A stretch of 64,000 bases of DNA, from NCBI GenBank assembly GCA_021234535.1, contig CM037832.1, positions 4,995,135 to 5,059,134 on the forward strand, given 5' to 3'. This document shows, in pieces, positions 24,021 to 36,300 of this stretch (within the stretch, counting starts at the first letter, position 1; every line of letters begins with the position of its first letter). The notes under the pieces were generated by a model, which worked only from the letters and a program-made list of their open reading frames with translations, did not search any database and was not told where the DNA came from. The DNA comes from Stichopus chloronotus. Lineage: Eukaryota > Echinodermata > Holothuroidea > Aspidochirotida > Stichopodidae. The position numbers were made by a program, and so were the translations under genes.

Positions 24021-27000
24021 GTTCAATCTGTCATAACTTCACAAAGTCATCAGATTTTTACAACTCTTGCCAGCATGGTCAGTTGATCTAGTTCTTACTT
24101 TTCAGTTCACAAGGCCTCTTAAATGCCTTTAAAAGCTGTTAAAAACATAAAGCAGTCCTTATCTTCCTCCCTTTGATGATGTCTCCATTCACAATATCCA
24201 CAAAGGTCAGCACAAACATAATTAATTGGTACATATCACTCCCAAGTATTATGAGATAGCACCCACTATTAGTGGGTTAATATCTCTTTACTGCCCTAAT
24301 ATTGTGTGAGAACTTTCTTGAATATTAGGTTTGCAGACTTCTCATCAGAGAGGTGAGGGTTAATGTTTCACCCCTAGCTTGAAGTGTATATGCCTCTGTC
24401 TGCCCCTTATAATCCACAAGTGTTGCCATGATACAGACACCTGCCTTGGATACATAATGCTATCGGAGACGCAATTAAATCGCTGGCATGCTGTTAAAGT
24501 GTCTGTTGGACTCATTAGGCATTTCACTGTTGTTTGTTTTTCTCATTAACACTTTAGATTGGATCACCTATTGGATGGACATAGGAAATCATTTGTATCA
24601 TAAACAAAATCCAAGTCTGTTAGTGCGGACAGAAGGCACTGCGGAGATAAAGATGACGTGCTTGTTTTTCTTCTGTCCCTCCCTCTCTCCTCGTTGTCAC
24701 CCTCTCCAGCCCGTTCATGTATAGCAAGTCCTGTTCCTTTGTGGTACAAAATCATGCCCTCAATTCAATTAAAACTAGAGATGTTGTTTTAGCTGTCTAT
24801 GGAGCCTGTAGTTATATTTCTGTTTAACTTCAAATATATTCGTAGCCTGCAACTTGCCCATTCTTTTTCCTTCTTTTTTCAAATATTGTCAAATAGTAAT
24901 TAATTTTTTTTTTTTTTTTTTACATTTATTTTTATGGGAAATTACTTTAAGGCTTTGCCACATCGTTTCATGATTGTAGAGAATAGTATATTAATTGGCT
25001 TTAAAATACATCTGTATTGTCAACCAAAAAGTTATTGATATAGCCTCCTCTTGTTGCCACTAGCAGCAACCAGCCCGGTCATCATTTCTCCCTCTTTTCT
25101 CCCCTTCTCCCCCCCCCCCCCTTCGGCCATTGTGTGAAAGTTTCCTCTGAGATATCGAGAGGAATTAAAATCTCAAATGTGTATGAAGAAAGAAGAAAAA
25201 AAGCAGCTTAAGATGCTGATATCAGCAAAATTTTTGCCAAGTGTTCACTTAGTTTTTGACTTGTTAATTCTTCATGATAGATGTGTTTGTGGCCAGATGG
25301 GACACTAGCTGATAGAATATCTGGACTTAGATCCTTCCATATGGGAACACAACTTTCCATTATTTGATGGCACGTGATGTGTTTAAGCCCCTTCAAGTAG
25401 AGGCACTATGCTGCAGTGACAATTTCTGCAGGTGCCATTAATTAATCTATCATCCGACATAGGTGTCATTAAAGTTAGATGTAACAGGTTTAAATTTTAT
25501 GAGTCAGTGTCCCAAGGTGGCAGATGTTTCTAAAACAAACCATCATGCTATGCTATGTTGTTAAAATTCATTATAAAACAATATCTTTTTATTTACAAAA
25601 ACACTTCACTGCTGTTCTTAACAAAAAAGTATTGTGACTTTGAAATGTCCAGACTCCACTTTAATCAAGAGATGTTATTGTTTTCCCAGCAGTTTTAATT
25701 ACTACCAATAACAAGTGGCATATTTTTTCTGTCCCTTTATTTTGTGAAAGACTGAAGCGAAGCAGTCACTCTTTTGCAGTGTGTCAAGATAACTACTGTA
25801 TCACTATATCGTAATTGTTTCATGATGTTGCAGGTGGTATAAGAAAAAAAAAGTTATGGGTGTAATATTGACACAATTTTATCAACAAACTTCCAACAGC
25901 TGCCCCGAAGTCGTAATTTAAACACGTTCAACCACAAGGGAGTAAATTAAAATGAAAAAATTCATTTTCTTTGTGTATTGCTCTAAAATCTTCAAGATTC
26001 TGAAAGTGTCATTAGATTGGGGTTCCCTCGCCGAGTGGCCGTCCCGCTTCCTGCCATATGGAATATACATGTAACAATCATCATTTCTCGTTAAGGTAAT
26101 GGAACAGGTACACCAGCGCCCTAACGCATTGTTGTTGCTGATTCATCAAATTCCAACTGTCACTGCTTTCTCAAGAGATGTTGGAAATGGGATCTGTTTG
26201 TCATTAAGCGAACATGCGAACATCTGCAAAGGCACTGTTGGTTACGTTAGCAATAATGAAATATTTTTAGCTTAATGGCATGTAAATCAAATCTTTTTGT
26301 GACATTTCATTGATTAACTTAGATTGTGATTGAGTAACACTAGATCATATTAATTGCTTACATGGAACCAGGTAATATTATTGATGAATTGAATCAGTAG
26401 AAACTTAATAGTCTGTTCTTTTGTTACACTTCCACTCACCCAAGTTCATTTGATCTGTGCCTTCTTAAATGTATTTAAATTGTTGTAATTGATTTTCACT
26501 AATTTTCTGTTTCTTTTATTTTACGATCCATGGAATGGCATTTCTCATCATAAGACCAGTCTTTGCTAGTTCACGATATCTTTTGTACTTTTTTGCGAGA
26601 GAGGTGGAGAGTGGTTTGCCATGACCTCTTTTTGGTTGTAAGCTTTTGGCCAGATCACTCAGGTTGCTGAGGTCTCGTGTGTAACGATCGTCAAATGATT
26701 CATTGCTCAGAGTATAACTTTATGTAGGTGTTCAGTACGGTGAATCTTTTTGTCATCAAATGTTTTCACACATTAGTATTAGCAGATGAGAGTTGCAAGT
26801 GTCTAAAAGTCCATTATGAAAAATCTTTTGGGGAGGGGGAGAAACATCTGAAAGGAAACTAAAAAAATGTTTTTATGTGCAAAATGGTCACCTGTTTGTC
26901 AAGAAGAGCATAGTATCTAGCAAATTTGTCTTGTAAAACCCCTCTCAACTCCCTTTACCCTCCCCTTCCTATGGTGGCACTGATCTTGATTAAACCTAAT

Positions 27001-27238
27001 CTGCTAAAGGAGTATCGAAAATGAAATTCCATAACTACTTTAAATTATCAGAAAAGTGGTCAACATCAAGTTAATAATGGATGTGTTGCAAAATTGTTTG
27101 AATGGTATCTGAAAGGCACGTGGTTCTCAGGCTGAGAACAAAACAAAAAGGATTTAAAAAAAAAGTTTGTTCTCTGAAGTCTTCATTTTGATGTCGATAG
27201 TACTTAAGGGATCATGTTGTTTTTGTTGGTTCCTGCAG
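24021..27238. other. No supported gene; probable intron or upstream flank
   Basis: AT-rich, with poly-T at 24905-24922, a C-run at 25110-25121, and no coding signal. It directly precedes the first coding exon and would be intronic if a first exon lies upstream. Confidence 0.4.
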
Positions 27239-27391
27239 ATCAAAGCAGTGATAGTAAGATGCCAGAATCTCCCGTGGATCAAAGCAACGGGGGCACAAAG
27301 TGTTCAACCAGTACCACCTTATCAAGCACCATCGTTCAACAGACCATGGGAGGAGCTCACCCTCGAACCATGTCGACATCTTCATCAACAG
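27239..27391 (+). CDS. RUNX1T1-like: CBFA2T-like exon 1 (first coding exon seen)
   Basis: The acceptor is TTCCTGCAG ending at 27238 and the donor is G|GTGAGT at 27392. The reading frame is open from the acceptor: the two bases AT complete a split codon, followed by six codons and then ATG at 27259. The translation begins [12 protein letters not shown], matching the family MPDSPVD start. Residues 1-44 plus one base of codon 45 are encoded. The remainder is Ser/Thr-rich and looks disordered (for example TMSTSSST). The start used is the conserved Met. If an upstream exon supplies a compatible phase-1 end, a longer isoform begins upstream, as in mammals. Confidence 0.9.
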
Positions 27392-30300
27392 GTGAGTCTG
27401 TCAAGTTCAAAGGCGACTGTTGGTACACATAAGCGGTTGAAAAGAGAATGATATTGTCTTTAATAATCATCTGTGACACGTGCTGAGCCACAGGGTAGGA
27501 TCGCTGGGTTGCATCATTCATTTTCTTCCAAGATATAATCATTTTGAAGTATCATCACACCAAAGTGCAATTCTACAATTGAGCAGTTCACCTTTCTGTG
27601 TGTCAACAGAACCGTCTTGAGGTAGCCATAGGTCGGCCACTCTCAGATGCAAACGACAGAGAGCCTGTGCTCGCGCTAAGGCGTGGAATTGCGTGAATCC
27701 CTCATTTGTCTCCTAAATTCCGCACAAAGATAAATCTTATGTGGGGAAAATCCCACACACTTTTCCACAGCTGAGGTCGTAACTGCAGTTATAAATACGC
27801 TCAACAATATTCCAATAGAATCTTTACCAAGTAACAATCACCTGCTTGATTTTGACAATCCATCTCAAAAGTTTTGTTTAGAGAGGGCTTTCCCTCCCAT
27901 GTTCAGTTCCTTAGCACAAAGATTCAATCATTTGAATGGTGAATCACTTTGATGGTATTGTGCTAGCCGATCAAACTTTTCTTTGATCTTTTACCAAGCT
28001 TCTGGCTTCTTTACAGTGTATGAGCAAATCATAAAAGTTTCATCTTAATTTGAGAGGGGGAGAGACAGTTCTCTGTTTTCATACCGCAGTGCAAGGTGAT
28101 CATTTGGTGATTTCAATAAAAGTATTGATAAGGCAATCACAGATTATGTACTGCAATATTGCTAAAGATCCAGGGGCCTTTTGATAAATGATGAAGTTAA
28201 AAAATTACCCTGAATGACGATCCATTGGAATTTTGTCCATATCTATTACGATTTTTGAGATGACTTTTCAAAGTTTGATGTAAATGCAAAATCACAGCGC
28301 GTGCTCCCTTACCTCATATAACCTATAACCTATGCATTACCGTATTGACTATGGTCTAGCATCTGGCAATTGTGTGTGCGTGTGACTGGCCACCGTCCTC
28401 CCATAATTGCCAGTCTTTTGGTTTAGCAGCGAAGGTTTTGAACTTGGTTTGCATCCGCTCTAATTCACTGCGTTTTTCATCCCTTTTGGGTTCTTTCACA
28501 CACCAGTCTTCGGATTCATCCTTCTTCACCTTTCCAGGGTCTCTGGATGAGTAGTATCCTTTTCATTTGCATGTTTTTGCGTGTGTGTAGGTCATAGGTC
28601 ATAGGTCAGGTGAGTACATCGCTAGCAAATTCCCAAACCAAAAAGTTTGGGGGAAACAGATAATGCGGAGTGTTGCACAGTGTCAGTATTTCTTTTGTTA
28701 ACTCTTTGTCAATTGTCTCTTAATTAGTTCATTTGCTGGGTTTCCCACTGGTAAGTGGTATCGATATTTTGGAAGAAGAAAATACATGCTTGCAAAATAA
28801 AACCTTATGGGCATATAAAAGTCTTAATTATCCTTGAAATAAAGGTTAAGTAAACAAAGGATTCCTATATTAGACATATCATAAGAGTCCATCCGCTGAT
28901 GTCACAAATTTGCATGCAAAGCCTGTGTTTATTGATGATGTAGGTGTGAGACAGGAATTTGACTTCAAAATTGTCAGTGTTTGATGAAATTTGTGGCTGT
29001 TTTCAACATTTTCAATGATTAGCACAGCCAATAGTCCTAAATGTCATTTTCATGTCACACAACCATTGCTTCATGTGATGAGGGCTGCATTTAGGTCTGA
29101 TTTAGGTCAGACAGCATTTACGTGGTGTTAAAAAATCACCAGCATTCTTGGTACTGTAAGTAAGGGTACAGTTGTTCTGCTGAGACAGGTAAATATGTCC
29201 AAATGAGGCAAGTGTCGGTGTGCGTATTCAAAGTTTTTCTGATCACCTGTTTATTTTGCATTTTTTTTTTTTAATTATCAATGATATGTCTAGTATTTTA
29301 TGACAGTTTGAAAGCAAGTGGAAGTTAATATAGATAACACATCACGAAATGTCTCATGAAGATCATAGTTTCATGTCATTTCAAGACCCAATAGCTGTCC
29401 TGTGTTTAAGAGAATTTCATGGCCTGGTTCACTTTATCCAGTGTTGGTCAGATCAGTGTCAACTGTGCCATACATCACATAAACAGAAATGACCAGTACT
29501 CAAGAGTCCTGCCGGAGTCAGAGTGGGATTGCGGTGCACTTTGACACCATGCTGTGTTGAATGTGAACCTTTCCTTCTCTCGAAACATCAGTCATAAATT
29601 CCCATGCCCCACATGTTGGTTAACATTTTAGATCCTGCAATGAGGAAAGTAGGTGCGAACAAAAAAGGAAAATATCAAGAAAGTTTGGATATCATTTCCT
29701 TCTGCGGAATGAATTATCATTATCACAGATGTAAATATGCAAGTACCATTCCCTTGTGGGCAGATGTTTAACCAATCTCTTGGATGTTGTTCAAGTAACC
29801 TGAGCACATATAGTTTAACGGAGGTCAAAATCATTCCAGCATGTCGAAAACTCTGCTAAACGTGGAATCGTGAATTCAGTCCAGGAACCATCACACAAAG
29901 GAAAGATGTGACTTAAGTTTAAAAATGTGATTTGTTCGGGTTAAATTGTTTTGGATGGGGCTGAACCCTTGTCATGGTAGAAGGGGTGATGTCACAAAAT
30001 ATACCCTTGGAGAAAATTGTAAACATTTAGGTACGTGACAAAGTTACTTGATAGTAATATGTTAATAGGAATGAAGATGGAAAACAAGAGACGTGAGTGC
30101 CCTGGCCTACAAAGTTATTAGAGTGCATCTGTTGGTATTTTAAAGTAATGTATTCTCCAACTGTACCAAGAAATGACCGAACCCCCTCAATGCCGAGTGT
30201 CACAGCTACGCTTCAACTGTCTATCGCTGTAGTCAGCACATGTCTCTGACTTCCTGTTGAGTCCGCTTGCTCGGGGAAGTTGACGCTGTTGATCATGCTC

Positions 30301-33300
30301 AATTAGCCTTCAGTATTCTTTCACCTGGAAATCAAATCAGCAATTAGGCAGTCACTCAGTCCCTCCGCTTGCTTAGTTGCCTGCCTGATGCCTCACATTT
30401 CAGTCAGCATTACCAAGCATGCAGTGATGTAATGCCCATAGCACCACATTGGCCTCATGTATCACGCACAGATACTTGAACCCATTTGAGGCGAAGAAGT
30501 TGCTGGTCGCTCTAGTGTGAAGTGTATGGGTCTTGAAAGTCGTGTGCTACCAGACACTTGCGATTGTCCATTGAATGTAATGTTGTCCATAGCAACATGT
30601 GCATGTAGGGAAGAGTGATTGGTCCTATTTGTATCTCATTGCTGGTTTTTTTTTCTCCATTTCTCATGTTTTATTCTCATCATATTCAATAAAGCCAGTG
30701 TTGTAAATGATGCCATCTCAAAAATGTATCGGCATATTGCTGACTGGTTACTATCAGCTAGTTAGTCCTTCTTCAATTGACGTGGTCTGAGCGCATGGGT
30801 CCATTGGATCGGGTACCATGTTTACTGCTGAACGTAGCTGGTCTCATTGTAGAGGTGGTGTGTTGCCTATGGCACATAAAGATAATATCGTGCCTTCATC
30901 AAAATTAAAAGCTTTTCAGCTGGTACAGTCTTCAATGTCAAGATTTTAACTTGATCACACACAGTAAGTAAAATAAACATTTCCTTTTGAGTTCCGATTT
31001 TGAGGCGTTAATGTGAAGGACAACAATCTGGTCCTTCCCAGAAATTTCTGGTGCCCGGCAGGTTCATGGTCACGGCGTTAGTGCACATGTGCAGTATTAA
31101 GTTGCACATCGTGAAATTATCAGGAAGTCATGTAACCCAACTACAAGCTGCTGTATGTCTGTTTCTTTTATTATTACAAGAGTGGAATTTAACCACAACA
31201 CAAAGGAAATCATTGCTACAGTGTGATCTAGAGCTGGTTCGCCCACCATGGTGCTTAAAGGGAGATCAGGATTTGTCTTACAGAAAAAAAAAAAGAGAAA
31301 AGTCAGAGTTTTAAAACTAATGTCTTTGGACAGAATGATAGATTATTAAAAGTAAGGAAGGGCAGTGGCCATCTTTTTAAGAAATTGGTTTCTTTAATGC
31401 ACAGTTAGAAATTGAGTTGTTCATTCTGCAAGAATAATTTGTTCACCCAAAGTTTAAAAAAATTCAAGTGATGCGTTTTCTGTAACTCGATCTTGTGCAT
31501 GGTTTGTCACGGAAGGAGGGGACACTGAACTATTGTGGATGCGTATTGGGTGAGACCGAATGGTTTCACAAAGATGAATGTACTTTTATTGTATGCTATG
31601 TTGGCATGTTTTGAATGCCCTATTTCCCTTTAAAGAAGTCAGGAAGATACTATTTGCATGTCCAGCATTCTTCTAGAGGAGGATGAGGGTATAGGTAGTT
31701 CAAAGAAAGATTTTTAACATATTTCTACATTTAAGGGAGCCATCGTGAGCATGAAACCTGTAAACTGTGTGAGCATACAGTAGTCAACCAAGTTGTCATC
31801 AACCTTAAAATAAAAGTCTCCTTATAATCAATGGATGGAAAACAGCTTAGCTACCTACCATGAAGAGTGGGAATTATAATAATGGCAGTGTGAAGCATGT
31901 TCTCTGTCAGCAAAAATCGAAGGAAGATTGCAGCCAGACTTTGGTTGAAAATCACTAAATGAGTCAGTGATCATTGTAGTCTTTGCTGAATTCATGTTTA
32001 TTGGCTCATCAGGTTATTAAGTCTTTATCACAATAACAATTCCAGTCCTTCGCTCACAATATTAGAATATTCTGACTGGCACTTAGAAGACTCACGTGTA
32101 GTTAAAAGATTGTTAAACCACTGCTAGACCAAAAGGCCCCAGATACACACACGTACACACAATTGCCAGATGCTAGGCAATAGTCAGTATGGTAATGCAT
32201 AGCTTGTATGAGGTGAGAACGTCGCTAGTTAATTCCCAAGCCAAGAGGTTTGGTGGATTTTTCTGACTATTCAGAAGACTCACATTTAAGTAACTGTTAG
32301 GTCAGTACAAGATGGATGCGGGAATCAAAGAAGGATGATATCAGATCGTTTAGAAATCGCATTAGATCTTGCAGTGATGTTTCGTCTTGACATATTCGAT
32401 TCCAACAGCAAGCAGGGTGAGGTTAAATGTGTTTCAGTGTACACTGGAAAATATGTGCCCCAGGTTTGTTTGTAGAGCAGTCACAAAGCATGAAGCAGTC
32501 AAAATGCTAGGGATAGAAAAGAAAAATGGTATTGCTGTGTAGAACCTCTCATCCTGTTAACATGTGTGATAACTAATTCACATCGTAGACACTTTTCCCA
32601 AATTTTCTCAATCTCCCCCCTACTGCTGGAAGCACAGTAGGGTGTGCACCCTCAGAGCCATGCAGGCAACTGCGCTGGGGTCTGTTGACCGCATGTTAAG
32701 CTAGTGTAGCAGAATATAGTAGAATCAGTAAGGCACAGATCAATTGAGCATTTAGATGATACCATATGAAAAATGCTTGGTTCTTACTCTGCTTCTGGCT
32801 GGGAAGAGAGGGAGGGGGGACATGCAGCAAAACAACCACAGGTCATGACAGCTGCAGTGTATCCCAATTGAAGGTACAACTTTTTTTAGATTGTATATTG
32901 TCTTCCATCTTTCATTCTACTTGACCTAAATGCAGTAGCCACGGAGATTCAACCCCTGAGAGTAGTCAAAAATCTCATCCTATGGTTTATTTGTTCCCAA
33001 TCAATTAACCACTGCAGGAAACATAAGTGTGCTAATTGCAATACTGTGTTTGTGTGACTATATGCACGGTACTGTCATATCAGCGAATCAGTTTGTTTCT
33101 ATAGTGACCACCTGAGGAACTTCCTATGTAGGTCAGACATTCAGCCACATGTATACACCAACTCGAAAAAGAGGACACATGTGTCAGAGACACACGCTTT
33201 CAAAAAAAGCAGAAGCCAGTTTCAATGATTAAAGGGTTCGGTAGTACTGTTGCAGTGTTTTGTATGACAAAGACCATTTTAGATTTCAAGTGAGGACATG

Positions 33301-36300
33301 GTGGAAGTTGAGATCCACAAGAGCTTTTGTGATTGCTCCCATCCACTTCTGTGTTACTGGCAACATAAATAAGTACAATCCTGGCTTACTGTCATTTTTT
33401 TCAGCATTCCTGGCTTGCATCAGATTAAAGAAAAGCAAGACCAAGTGTTTTTCAGTGTGTGTCATTTTCACTTATTACTGTGAAGAAATGGCGGTACGTC
33501 CAATCTGTGTATGCTCTTAATGCACACCAATTGTATTTCCTTTGGAAGAAGATACATTAGGCATGTTTACAACCAAAACCCACTGGAAGCTTGACCAGTG
33601 ATCAAAGTTAAAAAAGAAAGTTCAGAACTGCAGGTAGAGAAAAAGAGAAAACAAATAGGCCTATGGCTTTCTTTGCTTTCCAGTTTTGATTTTTAAAACA
33701 TTTTACAATTAGTTTACCAAACTTTCCTATTCACAATCCTGCTTGTCCTTCCCCTTTGTCTTGATCAGTTTGAAATATCAGATCGCAAAGCATGAAGGAG
33801 TAGGGAGAGGGGGGGAGGAGGGTTCAGCCTTGTAGGGTTGGTGATAAATTTAAGAACCACTCTCCAACCCCATTCACCCAATACTAATAAGTATATGAGG
33901 TTGTACATTGATTGCAATCAAGATTCACCTCCCCTCACCCCTCTCTCCCATCCCATTTGATGTTTGGACTGGTAGACTGCTAATTGGTTCGATATGAAGG
34001 AAGCACTGAAAGTATTGAGGTTGTTATGCATTTTCAGGTAAGGATTAATGGTAAAGGCAGCCTCATGAATAAGTCATAACCCCAATATGAACCTGTAAAA
34101 GTGGCATAATGTTTTCTTCCCTCATGTTTCTGAGCTGTTGCTATGTCTCAGGCTTGATCGACCGTTTCCAAAATTTTGGCAGTTTCAAACAATCTGTTTA
34201 AACTGGAACACTAAGAGTGAGCAGAGTGAGTGTTGTTGACACGTTTTTTTTGTATTGTCATGGATTTTACCAGAATATGTCTGATATTATCTGGACTATT
34301 CTTTTAAGTAAGTACAAAGTGTTGCCCTCTTTGTCCATTTAAATTAGATCAGTCGTGTTTTTGTGATACGAAATTTTCAAAAACCAGGAGAATTTTTCCT
34401 TGAATTGCCTAATGATACCATGATGTATGGGGGAGGGGGTAAGTTGATACCAAAGCACACCTAAATATGTGTACCTTGGTGATATTGGTCTCCGATATCG
34501 CAATATTGCAAAAACATTATAGATCAGTGTACTGCTTCCAGTACGCATCTGATCTTTTTGTGATTTAAAGGAGTTTATGGTGTCATGATTTCATCATTTT
34601 CAAGTTCTTCACCTGTTTAATCCTAAGCCTGCAGACCAGCAAAGTTTCAAGAACCAGACCTATACACTGTGTTGTGTTTTAAACTAACAGTTAGCAGGTG
34701 CCTGTAAAAGCAGGTGCTTTAGTAATTTGTCAGTGTAAATACAATTTATTTTGACAGAGCTTTGATATCAACAAGTATTTCTAGTTTTTAGTGGAAGGAA
34801 AATAAAATTGATTGGGTGAAAAACGCCGACCATTACAGGTGTTTGTGATTGCACAGATATCGCTCTCACTATGAGTCTAGCTAACACACACACATAGCAA
34901 AAAAAACAAGGAATTATACACATTGCAAGATAGACATCCAACTTTGAAGAAAAAAAAACAGTGTAGGCCTAGAGATTGAAATTTTTGTGAATTTAACCAA
35001 TTGAAACATTTAGATCCTAATTAAATTGGTTGTAATCATTAACTCTCGCTATTTTACTGTACAAAACAATATATTACAGTGCCTCTGACATAGCTCTAGG
35101 AGGGAGCTAGATAACAATGTAGTCTTGAGTAATTAGGATTCTGTCTCAGTAAGGTTTTAGAATGATGGGCTTAGCTTTACCTTCCTAATGGACTTAGCTT
35201 AGCTGCTGGACTACAAACCAGCAAGAGGCTTATCACGGTCCTTATCAAGAACCAGTGAACCAAGTTATGTTCCATTCAGACTGTTGAGCAAACAATGCTT
35301 CAAACTAAAGTTCTTTGATACTTCAGTTAGGATGCTGTGCTGTTAATGTTTATTTTCACAATTAATAATTCCCGATTTTAAGTATCACATGTGGCAGTCA
35401 ATGAAAAGTTGAACTTTTTCATTTCTTTGTATTTATTTGGTCTCCACAAATAAAAATCAGAGGTACAGTATAAATGAAGACAGGATAGTAGAACAAACAA
35501 AAAGTTTAACAGGCTAGTGACATATGAAGTGAAGAAGAAATGACAGACTGGGAGAAAAGCAAAAGAAGGCTTAGAAAAGAAATAACACAAATAAAACAAT
35601 AATGGAAGTAGGCCGACAGGTAGATGATAAGAAAGATAGCATTCATTGTTACCATAGTTCAAGTTATAAACAAGTTACCTAATCAATGGAGGCTGCAAAA
35701 TTCATCCAAGATGTTTGTCTAACCTGAGGCAGAAATGCATACAGCTGCCTTTGTGGTATCTCAGGTCAAGTTTATGGCAGAGAGACTAATAAGATGATAA
35801 AAGGCATTCTATACTGCAGTGACTGCTGCTGCATGTATGTGGCCACAATGCTGGAGATATTTCACTCGTTTTTTTAATTAAGACACTTTTACAAGAAATT
35901 GTATGAATAAAAAAGTTAAAAAACTGTTTGAAGTGATAATTCAACAATATGTTTCATCCAATGACATCCCTCAAGGGAATCATGGGAAAGTAAAACAAGC
36001 ATTTTATATGTCACTTGCCTTTTATATAGTCACCATTTACCAGTGGAGAGTCCTGTAGGCACCAATATGTACAATAGATATAGCTGCTCATTATATGCGT
36101 TGTCTTTCTTTTACGTGTACACTCTTCACAATAAGCCTGTTCACATCCAAAATGTGACCCATCCTTTACATCTGCAGCCCTAGAGATTAATATAAAAGTA
36201 ATTTAATTGTCAGAATGGTCGAAAATGAACATAGCAGTTAGATTTGACCCTTACAGGTGTTATCAACTCAGCGCCAGGCCTCCCCGCCTTCTCCACCGTT

